Both the position numbers and the translations under genes were made by a program. A stretch of DNA of 64,000 bases from the NCBI GenBank assembly GCA_963843645.1, contig CAWJLE010000003.1, forward strand, positions 1,736,001 through 1,800,000, in the 5' to 3' direction. Source of the DNA: CAWJLE01 sp963843645 (GTDB taxonomy: Bacteria; Chloroflexota; Anaerolineae; DAOTYC01). Each line of letters starts with the position of its first letter. The first letter of the stretch is position 1. This document shows positions 9,564 through 17,672 of this stretch, piece by piece. The notes under the pieces are model-generated. The model saw only the letters and a program-made list of their open reading frames with translations. It was not told where the DNA came from and did not search any database.

Positions 9564-10376
9564 ATGTACCGGCGCATTCTGTTCACCACCATCGTTCTGA
9601 CCCTGGTTTTCTGCATGTGCACCCCGACCGCCGCGCAGACCCCTACACCTGAGTCTGCGCCGGTGAGAGTGATGTTCGTAGGCGACTGCCATTCTTGGTT
9701 CCTGAACACGTACTTGCCTAAGCTCGCCGCGTCCGGCGATCCGCCTGTCGTCGTGGAGGCTGGCGCGTGTGCCGGTGGCGGCTATCCGTTAGACCTCCTC
9801 TGGAAGCTCGGGGGCGTCATTTGTCCGGTCCTGAAGGCGCTACAGGCCGGAGAGGGGAAATGGGACGTCGGTGTGATCGGCGCCGGTTACTGGTACGAAG
9901 GGCGGGACGAAAAGCCGTTCACGGACTCGGTGCCCAAGTTCGACGAGGCTTTCAAAAAGGCCGGGGCCCGGACCATCATCACCGCGCCGTGGGCCGACCG
10001 GGCGGATGCGGGTACGGACGCCGTGCCGAAGATGACGGCCCTGGCCAACAGCCTCGCCGCCCAATTGGGGGCGCGCGTGGCGCCGGTGGGTCTGGCCGTG
10101 GAGCGTGTGAGGCACGAACGCGCGGGCCTGGTGGAGTACGTGGACGATGGCCACGTGAACGCGCCCGGCTGGTACCTGCAAATGTGCGTGTTGTACGCGA
10201 CGCTGTTCGAGCGCAGCCCTCAAGGGTTGAAGTACCGCCTGGACGACGTTCGCGTCCACTCGGAAGAGGGTGTACTGTGGAACCTGCCGGCCGGCTGGGC
10301 ATTGCCGGATGCGGATGCGGCGTACCTGCAGAAGATCGCCTGGGACACCGTGACGGAGCAGCAGACACAAAAGTAA
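9564..10376 (+). CDS. Secreted SGNH-like hydrolase paralogue (SGNH2)
   Basis: 270 residues, ATG at 9564 after GAGGAGGAATGCC. A signal peptide (MYRRILFTTIVLTLVF) is followed by a short Pro/Thr-rich linker. It is about 65-70% identical to SGNH1 by eye, with the same FVGDCHSW block I (Cys at the nucleophile position), the 'GVIGAGYWYEGRDEK' middle block, and VDDGH as the Asp/His block. The C-terminus ends QQTQK, like SGNH1's HQAQK. It is the second gene of a two-gene unit and is followed 165 bp later by a secreted repeat-propeller gene. A second copy at 29711 differs by only a few residues. Confidence 0.75.
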   Translation: MYRRILFTTIVLTLVFCMCTPTAAQTPTPESAPVRVMFVGDCHSWFLNTYLPKLAASGDPPVVVEAGACAGGGYPLDLLWKLGGVICPVLKALQAGEGKWDVGVIGAGYWYEGRDEKPFTDSVPKFDEAFKKAGARTIITAPWADRADAGTDAVPKMTALANSLAAQLGARVAPVGLAVERVRHERAGLVEYVDDGHVNAPGWYLQMCVLYATLFERSPQGLKYRLDDVRVHSEEGVLWNLPAGWALPDADAAYLQKIAWDTVTEQQTQK

Positions 10377-10541
10377 CAGGAACAGCAGCCGCACTTGGTT
10401 GCACCCGCGGGCGAGGAATATGCGTCGACATGCGCACTCTGTCAGCGCGCATGTTGTTGACTCTCGTTCCTTGCAAAGAACGGGATTCTATTGTCCGTTT
10501 GACTGCCATGATGTCTGAGCATTTCGAAAGGAGAGCGTCCC

Positions 10542-11494
10542 ATGTCGGCGAAGTGGTGTGAGCGGACTCTTGTCTCGAGCCTGGCGCTGGTACTCGTGTC
10601 GACCGTAACGTTGGGGCTGCCGACGGCCGTGCCGGTCCTTGCGGCGTCACCGCAATGGAGTGTGAACCTCGAAAGCGTATGGGGCACGTCCGGAAGCGAC
10701 GTATTCGCCGTTGGAAGCAGGGCATCATCTTGCACTACGACGGCCGCACATGGACGAGGATGAAAAGCGGCAGTCCCGCCTCATGGCTGGTGGATGCGTG
10801 GGGAAGTTCAGGAAGCGATGTCCTCGTGGCCGGAGACGTGCTCCTGCACTACGATGGCCGCGCTTGGTCGACGCTCAGCGAGACGAGCCCATTTGTGTGG
10901 AAGGTGTGGGGCGCTGCGCCAAACGATGTGTTTGGGGTCGGTTCGGGCGGCGTGGTCCTGCACTACGACGGCAGCGTTTGGACGCCCATCGTCAGCGGGA
11001 GATCCTCGCACGTGTCGCTCCATGGCGTGTGGGGCTCTTCGTCCAGCGACATCTTCGCCGTTGGCCAAGAAGGAACGATCGTGCACTACGACGGCCGCGC
11101 GTGGTCGCCGATCTCCAGCGGCACGACCAGCGATCTCAACGCGGTGTGGGGCATGTCGAGTAACGACCTCTTCGTCGTCGGCCTGCGGGGCCTGATTCTG
11201 CACTACGACGGCAAGGCGCCGTCGCCGCTACAGACCGGTGTAGATGTCGAATTGACGAACATATGGGGCACGTCTGCCCACGACGTGTTCGCTGTTGGGA
11301 AACTGGGCACCATCCTGCACTACGACGGCACCGCCTGGTCACCAATGATCAACGGCGCGGACTATCATTATCAAAACGTTCAGGGCGTGTGGGGGAGCTC
11401 TAGCAACGATGTCTTCGCCGTCGGCTACTCAGGCATCGTCTTGCATTACGACGGCAAGGCGTGGTCGCCCATGACCATTACCGAGAGTGAGTGA
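10542..11494 (+). pseudogene. Secreted WGSS/HYDG-repeat (propeller-like) protein 1, one frameshift
   Basis: The start ATG at 10542 follows GAAAGGAGAGC. A signal peptide (LVSSLALVLVSTVTLGL) is followed by the first repeat WGTSGSDVFAVGS. Near 10725 the frame shifts by one base and the remainder reads on as GIILHYDGRTW to the stop at 11494. About eight repeats of roughly 38 residues follow: WGSS-x-D-V-F-x-V-G, then hydrophobic-LHYDG-x-x-WSPM-x-SG. The length and periodicity fit four-stranded blades of a beta-propeller. No catalytic motif is seen, so binding or surface display is likely. Similar genes are at 16611 and 17673, with remnants at 11931 and 21725. Confidence 0.7.
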
Positions 11495-11539
11495 TTCCTA
11501 GAGAGATGAGGGTGGGCAGACGCACCACGACGTGGCGCA

Positions 11540-11727
11540 GCGCGCGTTCGAGCGCAGCCCGGAGGCCTTGAACTACTGCCTGGACGACGTCCCAGCGAAC
11601 TCTTAAGAAGCATCGGCGTGGCGATTGCCCGCTGGCTGGACATTGCCTGATGCGGACGCGGCCTACCTGCAGCGCGTGACGTGGGAAACGGTCGTCGACT
11701 TCGACGCACGGAGGCGACGGATTCAGG
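11540..11727 (+). pseudogene. C-terminal remnant of an SGNH-like hydrolase
   Basis: The translation reads FERSPEALNYCLDDVPANS then a stop, and after a gap PAGWTLPDADAAYLQRVTW. This matches the last 60 residues of SGNH1 and SGNH2 (FERSPEGLKY, PAGWALPDADAAYLQ). The N-terminal three quarters of the gene are absent. It lies between two propeller-family genes, as if a full SGNH-propeller unit once stood here. Confidence 0.7.
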
Positions 11728-11930
11728 CGAACAGCGTGGCATCGGGCGCAGCGATGAGTGAACCGGGCCACTCATCCATAAGGAGTCGCTGCGGTGCGCT
11801 CGGACTGATGATCAATATCGAGCAGGTACGTCTCGTGCCGCAAGTGAGTCTCTACGACATCAGCATGTTTGAACGGGACGACATTCGCGAACGAAAAAAG
11901 ATCCCCAAAGGCGCATGAAAGGAGAACAAG

Positions 11931-12228
11931 ATGGCTGGCGTAGGACTCTTCAGACGGACGTTGGCGTGGAGCATCGCTCTCGCATTGCTGTCGACAGTCA
12001 CGCTGGGTGGTTCGGCGTACAGTCAGGCCGGAGCGGGAACGCATGTTCGCCGTTGGAACAAACGGAATCGCACACTGGGATGGTTCAAAGTGGTCTGAAG
12101 TGAACACCGGGAATCAGCACGTCCTCCGGGGCATGACAGGGTGGCCGCGCGGCGATGTGTTTGTCGTTGGCGCGCAGGGGACGGTCTTGCACAACGCCTG
12201 GAGTGTGATGAGTGGCGTAGGGTCGTAG
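11931..12228 (+). pseudogene. Remnant of a secreted WGSS/HYDG-repeat protein
   Basis: The ATG at 11931 follows AAAGGAGAACAAG and opens a clear signal peptide (LAWSIALALLSTVTLGG) very like that of the gene at 10542. The frame then shifts near 12040, and one and a half repeats remain: MFAVGTNGIAHWDGSKWSEV and GDVFVVGAQGTVLH, ending at 12228. Most of the repeat domain has been lost by deletion. Confidence 0.65.
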
Positions 12229-12350
12229 GATGCCAACACTGTGATCAGCGTGCCGTTCGCCTCTGCCCCGCCCGTCGACGAAGTCACCGGCTCACATAAG
12301 GCATTGAATGAAGTTCGACTTGACGACGTCGTCCGCCGGGATGCGGGTTC

Positions 12351-12513
12351 GACGCAGCGTGGTGCAGTTGTGGTGCAAACACAGTGGCGGCAGTGTCTAC
12401 ACTGGACAGAATGGACACCGCCGCCTACTATATGTTGTGTTTTTCACTCGCCATGCTACCACATGCACACATTGGACGACTGCTAACCCGCCTCGGGCGG
12501 ACTTCGAATCAGA
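12351..12513 (+). repeat. Diverged ~160-bp intergenic repeat, copy B
   Basis: Ungapped relative of 8168-8330, running directly into the tRNA-Arg 3' fragment. It could be the arm region of an attachment site or the end of a small element. Confidence 0.5.
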
Positions 12514-12545
12514 CGGTTGCGCGTTCGAATCGCGCTGGGCGCACC
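12500..12545 (+). other. tRNA-Arg(UCG) 3' fragment, att-like site 1
   Basis: It contains the 3' half of a tRNA: anticodon loop CTTCGAA (UCG), 3' anticodon strand TCAGA, a T-arm GCGCG-TTCGAAT-CGCGC and the acceptor 3' strand TGGGCGC followed by ACC. The D-arm and 5' acceptor strand are absent, so it is not a functional tRNA. The same sequence, with one extra C, occurs at 26376-26422. Tyrosine recombinases commonly use tRNA 3' ends as attachment sites. Confidence 0.7.
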
Positions 12546-12870
12546 TACCACAATATCTGGTAGTAACGGACACCTGAATGTCCACAGGTAGTGGCTCAAT
12601 AATGAGTTTCGTAACGAAAAATTCGCCGAATCAGGCGGTCGCTGAAGGTTAAGAAAACCGGTGGTTTCAGCACGTTCCAGCCCAGGACATAAGGTAGTCG
12701 AAATTGGCGTGTCTGTCAAGATCGCCAGCAGAGCCGGCCAGGGTATCGATGCCTCGACATCGGTGTCCCGGACGGCTCGTTTCGTTTTGCCCTTCCAACT
12801 GGATTTGTGGTAGTCGTTTCTATGCAGCGAAATGCAATGCCGCGCCTTGATACTCGGCGACTGGAGGGGA
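12546..12870. other. Intergenic region
   Basis: No coding sequence, hairpin or promoter was recognised between the tRNA fragment and the acetyltransferase gene. Confidence 0.4.
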
Positions 12871-13479
12871 ATGGTGCATCGAGACACCGACACCCAGGAG
12901 CACGTTCGAGAGATTGCAGCCGTCATGCGGCGGGCTTTCTTTGACGACCCTTTCTACAGATATGTGATGCCCGACGACAGAAAACGTGGCCTTCAGCTCG
13001 ATTGGTGGATGCCTTGTCTGGTGCGCTACGGCTGCCGGTTTGGCACGGTTCACACAACGCCCGGGCCAATTCACGGCGTTTCGATCTGGCTGCGGCCGGC
13101 GGCCCCGCAGCTCAAGACGATGGCGCTGCTGCGCGCTGGTGTCTACCAAGCGCCGTTTCGCGTCGGCGTTCGCAGTTGCTTGCGTCTCAAGGGGGTTAGC
13201 GATGAGTGGGCGAACTTGCACAGGCTAGAGCCAGCGCGCCACTGGTACCTTCTGGCCATCGCCGTCGACCCGCCGCACCAGGGCCGGGGCGTCGGCAGTT
13301 CTCTCTTGCAGCCAGTCCTCGAGGAAGCCGATTGGACTTCTATGACATGCTACTTGGAAACGATGACCGAGAGGAACCTCCCATTCTACCAGATGCATGG
13401 CTTCGAAATCGTCACCAAGGGCCGGATCAAGGACGGCGGCCCCTACTGGGCCATGCGCCGCAGTCCAAAGCCTGAGTGA
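12871..13479 (+). CDS. GNAT-family N-acetyltransferase
   Basis: About 200 residues, acetyl-CoA-dependent acetyltransferase fold. 'LLAIAVDPPHQGRGVGSSLL' is the motif A region with the Q/RxxGxG/A acetyl-CoA loop (QGRGVG), and 'LETMTERNLPFYQMHGFEI' is the motif B region. The N-terminus MRRAFFDDPFYRYVMPD is typical of the subgroup often annotated as puromycin- or kasugamycin-type GNATs, but the substrate is unknown. ATG at 12871 or GTG at 12874 is preferred because of the GGAGGGGA just upstream; ATG 12832 is in the same frame. It is the first gene inside the segment bounded by the two tRNA fragments and shows no lesion. Confidence 0.8.
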   Translation: MVHRDTDTQEHVREIAAVMRRAFFDDPFYRYVMPDDRKRGLQLDWWMPCLVRYGCRFGTVHTTPGPIHGVSIWLRPAAPQLKTMALLRAGVYQAPFRVGVRSCLRLKGVSDEWANLHRLEPARHWYLLAIAVDPPHQGRGVGSSLLQPVLEEADWTSMTCYLETMTERNLPFYQMHGFEIVTKGRIKDGGPYWAMRRSPKPE

Positions 13480-13630
13480 AGAGAACCACAAAAGCGCACT
13501 GGCCTCGTTTTACCTGCAGCCTATCTAGGTCGGTGGCCGAGTGGTTGGGCGTCGCAACTACGGACTCGCGACGCCCCCACCTGCGGCCCCAAGCGCCGTC
13601 GTCACCTCGACCTTCCGCTCTGGCTGCTCA

Positions 13631-13966
13631 TCACCGAATCGTCAATGATTGGGGCTGGGCTCCTGATCTTTGCCGGCGCGCTTTAGCCCTGCCCCAGGCC
13701 CGTCCGGCGATTCCATGATATTCGAGTACCCCTCTGTCGGGTCTTAACACCAGTCGAAAACTGTCTCCTCCAGCCAAGTTTGAAGCCGGTGCCGTGTCGG
13801 ACCGTTGCGGAGGGGCCGCGACCACCGCTTCAGCGCCATTGTAGCAGCCGCGCCTGTATTCACGTTCCCGCTGTTCTTCCTGCTGGCGCTCTTCATCTGT
13901 CCACTCGTGATTCAGGATATCGGCCGCCGTCATCAGCCTCGTCGTTTCCTTGTTTTCCTCTGCCAT
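13631..13966 (-). CDS. Small hypothetical protein, charged N-terminus
   Basis: About 111 residues from an ATG at 13966 (CGGAGG four bases upstream). The N-terminal half (MAEENKETTRLMTAADILNH, then EWTDEERQQEEQREREYRR) looks like a real acidic, helical protein; the C-terminal half has low-complexity, shadow-like composition. No family was recognised. It lies in the same direction as the broken small gene at 14107-14366; such pairs are common in integrated elements. Confidence 0.35.
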   Translation of the reverse strand: MAEENKETTRLMTAADILNHEWTDEERQQEEQREREYRRGCYNGAEAVVAAPPQRSDTAPASNLAGGDSFRLVLRPDRGVLEYHGIAGRAWGRAKARRQRSGAQPQSLTIR

Positions 13967-14106
13967 CATGCCTCCGTATTGATCTTCGGCCGCGAACGCC
14001 ACGGCCAGATAATATCGGGCCAGGTTGTGGCGCTCCGGCTTGCCTACTCCTGGACCGCCTTTTCATTGCGTTCCGAGCTACTGACGCCTATCGGTACTAC
14101 GCGTCC

Positions 14107-14366
14107 TCAGTCCGCCAAGGGTCTGGCACCATTGGCCGGTTCATCGAGCGTCGGCGTCTTCAGTTCCGCCAGGGCCTCGCCGATCGCTTCCCGCGCGGTT
14201 TGGAGGTGCCGTGTGGCTAGCCTGCACTCCTTGCTGCGGGCGCCGTACAGCGCCTCGCTAAAGGTAGGGTAGGCATGGCGACTTCTCTTTGCCGTAGTTC
14301 ACTGGCAAAGCACCCGCATATCTCCAGCGCAGCCAGGTCTTCTTCTCCTGAGTCAATCAGCGCCAT
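14107..14366 (-). pseudogene. Small hypothetical protein, frameshifted
   Basis: ATG at 14366 after a very good CGGAGGTCCAGCC site. The first frame reads MALIDSGEEDLAALEICGCF then ASELRQRE. After a one-base shift near 14280 it continues SRHAYPTFSEALYGARSKEC, then REAIGEALAELKTP, to a stop at 14107-14109. About 85 residues, acidic and helical, of unknown function. The strong ribosome site and coherent composition on both sides of the shift argue for a genuine gene. Confidence 0.4.
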
Positions 14367-14700
14367 GGCTGGACCTCCGGTGTGCAGCGGAGAAATACTG
14401 GAATGTTCTGACTGAAGGCGCCCTGGACCTCATCTCCAGCCAGTCACGGCCACTCCGTTAGCGGAACAAGAGAGACTATTGGCACAAAGTCATCGAGGTC
14501 AACACCCCGCAGATCAACCCAGTGGGGCGGCAAGAGCGATCGGTCTCTCAACGACCTTGGGCACTGTGGCACTTGGAATCAGCGGAGCAGGACCAGATCA
14601 ACCGAGCTGCAGCGGAATTAAGCCCGCAGATGTCTCACTGCAGAACAGCCCATATGTGGGCCACAGACGCGACCTCCATGGCAGGTATAGCCGCGCGCTA

Positions 14701-14729
14701 TTGACTTTTGCAGCCTTTCGTGTTAAAAT
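14701..14729 (+). promoter_or_regulatory. Sigma-70-type promoter (TTGACT-17-TAAAAT)
   Basis: -35 TTGACT at 14701-14706 and -10 TAAAAT at 14724-14729 with a 17-bp spacer. The start of transcription is expected near 14736, inside the palindrome at 14736-14749. No open frame with a ribosome site begins just downstream. Confidence 0.6.
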
Positions 14730-14735
14730 CTCAAT

Positions 14736-14749
14736 AATATCAGGATATT
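14736..14749 (+). promoter_or_regulatory. Palindromic operator candidate at the transcription start
   Basis: AATATC-AG-GATATT is a perfect 6-2-6 palindrome directly after the -10 box, where a bound repressor would block initiation. Confidence 0.45.
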
Positions 14750-14799
14750 CTAATGCGAGCCGGCCCGCGGAGACGTTTGCGCGGGTCTTCCGCGGAATG

Positions 14800-14831
14800 C
14801 CGACTACCTTGTGGGGGGTCGGTTTTTGTTT
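14800..14831 (+). terminator. Rho-independent terminator
   Basis: CCGAC at 14800-14804 pairs with GTCGG at 14818-14822, extended inward by TACC/GGGG pairs, and is followed by TTTTTGTTT. Confidence 0.55.
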
Positions 14832-15193
14832 GCGCCCTGCTGGAGTTGGGTTCTGGCGAGCGTACCTCTGATGTTCCTCCAGTGCCGCTGTTGTCCAACA
14901 GGATGATCGGCCTCGTTGAATTCGGTTGTCCGGCGTCGACTGCGAGCATTACGTGGAAGTGTTGGCCCCGTCGTCTCGGTGATCCCAGGTACGTTCTAAT
15001 TTTATAGGCCCTCGGGCGGTATTCTGAATATCGGCTGGTTATCCCCGCTTGAGCGCGCGGTGACCGGCCCGGCCACGTTGTCGTGCAGGGATTGCGCTGC
15101 GCGAAAAGCGACCGAAGACGGTTTCTCAAGCATGGCGTTTGATTGGACCGAGTGACTCGGCGAGTCCGGCTAAGCTTCAAGAAGGAGGTGACT
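14832..15193. other. Intergenic region upstream of the solute-binding protein gene
   Basis: No gene recognised. The last 15 bases carry the AAGAAGGAGGTGACT ribosome site of the next gene. No second promoter was identified. Confidence 0.4.
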
Positions 15194-16559
15194 ATGAACA
15201 GCCGAATGTGGCGGTTGACGGCTCTGATCGCGGTGCTCGCCGTGCTGGCGAGCCTGATCCCGGCGCTCCCGGCCCGGGCGACCGGCCCGAGCGCGCTCGA
15301 CGAGGCGCTCGCGGGCAAGTACAAGGGCACAACGGTATCGGTGGGGACGGTTTACGGCGGCCAGTGGTACACGGACTACGAGGCGTCGTTCAAGAGCTTC
15401 CACGACTCGACAGGCATCAGGGTTGCAGCGACCGACGCTGAGGTGGGGCGCCCCAGTTTGGACAACCTGGTGCAGGCCGGCACAGGGCCGGACTTGATCG
15501 AATTCGGCTATCTCGCGCCGTTGCTGAGGTTCGCTCAGGCGGGCAAAGTCATCGACGTCACCCAGTTCCTGGACATGGACACGCTGCGCGCCAGGTACGA
15601 TCAAAACTGGTTGGACTGGGCGACGATGGCCGGGCCGAACGGCCCCATCATGGCCGGCGTCTGGACTGGAGCTAACGTCGACAGCCTGGTGTGGTATCCC
15701 AAGGCCGCCTTCGACAGGGCTGGGTACGCGGTGCCAACGACCTGGGACGAACTGCTGGCGCTGTCCGATCGGATCGCGAAGGACGGCGGCACACCCTGGT
15801 GTATCGACAACGGCTCTGAGGGGCAGGACAGCACCGGCGCGGCGGCCACTCATTGGATTCCGGACATCATGCTCCGCACCACCTCGCTGGAGAATTACGA
15901 CAAATGGACCAGGGGCGAGTTGAAGTCCAGCTCGCCGCAAGTTAAGAACGCCGTCGAGTTGATGTCCGCCCTGTGGTTCAAGCCCGGCTATGCCTACGGC
16001 GGCCGGGGGAAGCTCAATACCACCTACGAGTGGGACGTCGCCCATCTCATGATGGACCCTTCGACCAAGTGCTGGTTGGCGAAAGAGCCCAACTGGATCA
16101 TGGATTACGACGGCATCGGCCACCCCGAGACCTGGGACAGTAAAGTGTTCGGCCAGGACTATGCTTTCTTCGTGCTGCCGCCCATCGATCCGGCGTACGG
16201 CGCGCCGCTACAGGTGGATGGAAACCTGGTCGCCATGTTCCACGACCGGCCGGAGGTGCGCGCTCTGATGGAGTATTTCAGCACGGGTGAGCAGGTCCGC
16301 GACTGGACCACGCGCGGACTGCACGACCGCCTGGCGCCGTACAAGGCTGCCGGCCCGGCCTGGTACACGAATCCGCGGACCCGCGCCGTGGCCGATCTGG
16401 TCCGAAACGCCCACGCGTTGCGCTACTGGGGCACGGATGCGATGCCGCTCGCGGTCGACGACCAGTTCGCCAAGTCTGATGGCCGCCTACGTCGGAGGCA
16501 AGATCGATCTCGACACCGCGCTGAAGCAGATCGACGATGCCTGGCCCGCGCCGCAATGA
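15194..16559 (+). CDS. Extracellular solute-binding protein family 1 (ABC sugar-uptake type), one frameshift near the end
   Basis: About 454 residues. ATG at 15194 behind AGAAGGAGGTGACT, the best ribosome site in the region. A signal peptide (LIAVLAVLASLIPALPARA) is followed by a family 1 solute-binding fold: GTGPDLIEFGYLAPLLRFA, VPTTWDELLALSDRIAKDG, and a C-terminal helix set. The frame breaks near 16478 by loss of one base and continues as LMAAYVGGKIDLDTALKQID to the stop at 16559, the usual C-terminal helix of these proteins. A lipobox is absent. No permease or ATPase genes for sugar uptake lie nearby, so it is an orphan receptor or depends on a distant transporter. It is followed 51 bp later by a propeller-repeat gene. 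Confidence 0.8.
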
Positions 16560-16610
16560 GGGGGAGCGCAGGCATCCGTCAGCCGTGGAACCACCGAAGG
16601 AGGAGCACAA

Positions 16611-17576
16611 ATGAAAGCAGCATGTGTTGTCTCGACCATAGCGTTGGTATTCATGTTGATGGTCGCATTTGGATTGGGCGCCGCCGCGCCTACTATCGCG
16701 GGCACGATCACGCCGCCGAGGACCGATTTCAACAGCGTGTGGGGCAGCTCCGGCACAGACGTGTTCGTCGTCGGCGATGACGGCGTGATCCTGCACTTCG
16801 ACGGCAATGCGTGGTCGCCGATGAGCCCCGGCACCACAGCCTGGATCCAGTACCTCAGCAGCGTGTGGGGCAGCGCGGCCAATGATGTATACGCCGTCGG
16901 CTCGAACGGCGTAATGCTGCACTACAACGGCGCCGCCTGGTCGCCGGTCAACAGCGGCACGAGCAACAGTCTCACTCAAATCTGGGGAGCCTCGGCCAGA
17001 GACATCTTCGCTGTCGGGTTCGACACGGTCCTGCATTACGACGGCACGGCTTGGACGACTGTGGTCAGCGGCCACACCGAGTACTATTTTAGCGTCTGGG
17101 GCCCGTCACCGTCTGCGCCGGCGCAGGCCAGCAAGGACGTTTTCGTCACCTCCGATGTCGGCCTGATCCGGCACTACGACGGCAGCACCTGGTCGGAGAT
17201 GTTGAGCGGCCCACAGGTCCAGCAATGGGATGTGTGGGGCTCCTCCGTCACCGACATTTTTGTCGTTGGTCTAGAGCAGAGCGTCATCCGCCACTTTGAC
17301 GGCAGAGCCTGGGTCCCAAATCCACGTCAGTACAGACGAGTATTTGGGAAGTCTGTGGGCAGCTCTGGCACAAACGTCTTCGCCGCCGGCGACGGCGGCA
17401 CGATCGTGCGCTACGACGGCAAGCTGTGGCTGCCAATGGTCAGCGGAACGACTGAGGCCCTCAACGCCGTGTGGGGCGCCTCGGCAAACAACGTCTACGC
17501 CGTCGGCGACAACGAAACGATCGTGCACTACGATGGCAAGGCCTGGTCGCCCGTGCAGGTCAGCCCCATCAATTAG
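16611..17576 (+). CDS. Secreted WGSS/HYDG-repeat (propeller-like) protein 2
   Basis: 321 residues, intact. ATG at 16611 after AAGGAGGAGCACAA. The signal peptide ends near AAAPTIAG (residue 31). About eight repeats follow (WGSSGTDVFVVGDDGVILHF at residues 43-62, then DGNAWSPM), ending at YDGKAWSPVQVSPIN. Each repeat has a conserved Trp-Gly, Asp-Val-Phe, Val-Gly and His-Tyr-Asp-Gly. The regular 37-40 residue period fits a beta-propeller; I assign no Pfam family with certainty. It is the only complete member in one frame, so it is the reference for the broken relatives. Confidence 0.75.
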   Translation: MKAACVVSTIALVFMLMVAFGLGAAAPTIAGTITPPRTDFNSVWGSSGTDVFVVGDDGVILHFDGNAWSPMSPGTTAWIQYLSSVWGSAANDVYAVGSNGVMLHYNGAAWSPVNSGTSNSLTQIWGASARDIFAVGFDTVLHYDGTAWTTVVSGHTEYYFSVWGPSPSAPAQASKDVFVTSDVGLIRHYDGSTWSEMLSGPQVQQWDVWGSSVTDIFVVGLEQSVIRHFDGRAWVPNPRQYRRVFGKSVGSSGTNVFAAGDGGTIVRYDGKLWLPMVSGTTEALNAVWGASANNVYAVGDNETIVHYDGKAWSPVQVSPIN

Positions 17577-17672
17577 CAGTCGATCGGAATGACCGGTATC
17601 GGCCGATTCCTGCAACTGTGTCAGAGATGGACCGGCCGTGGATCTCCCGCGCACCGTAAGAAGGAGGAACTC

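Larger units (their letters stand above)
8386..10403 (+). repeat. 2.0-kb direct repeat, copy 1 (SGNH1-SGNH2 module)
   Basis: Nearly identical to 28533-30550. By eye there are about 25-30 substitutions and two compensating one-base indels over 2,018 bp (about 98.6% identity), at a constant offset of 20,147 bp. The repeat includes the promoter, 5' leader and two SGNH genes. Identity stops sharply on the left at ATGTTGACC and fades on the right about 25 bp after the second stop codon. No terminal inverted repeats or transposase are visible. Confidence 0.9.
14736..14831 (+). ncRNA. Candidate small RNA or attenuated leader
   Basis: A transcript from the promoter at 14701 would contain a strong hairpin at 14765-14795 (CCGCGGAGAC pairing with GTCTTCCGCGG, one bulge, 10-nt loop) and then the terminator at 14800-14831, about 95 nt in all. 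No short reading frame with a ribosome site is seen inside. It could be a trans-acting small RNA or the leader of the solute-binding protein gene, which starts 460 bp after the promoter. No known RNA family was recognised. Confidence 0.4.

Noticed and set aside
8386..10403. Classical composite transposon or IS for the duplicated 2-kb module
   Set aside because: No transposase, terminal inverted repeats or target duplication could be seen at either copy.
9076..10728. Several long minus-strand frames over the SGNH genes
   Set aside because: They are shadows of the high-GC SGNH genes, without ribosome sites or family features, and are duplicated only because the SGNH module is.
12397..12926. 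Minus-strand open frames with the peptide APSAIRTRNRL, also at 26354-26608
   Set aside because: This is the antisense translation of the tRNA-Arg 3' fragment, a well-known artefact in annotations.
13531..13590. tRNA-Ser-like 5' part (GTGGCCGAGTGGTT followed by a GC-rich stem)
   Set aside because: The D-arm-like words are suggestive, but no acceptor pairing, anticodon arm or T-arm could be built, so no tRNA or fragment is called.
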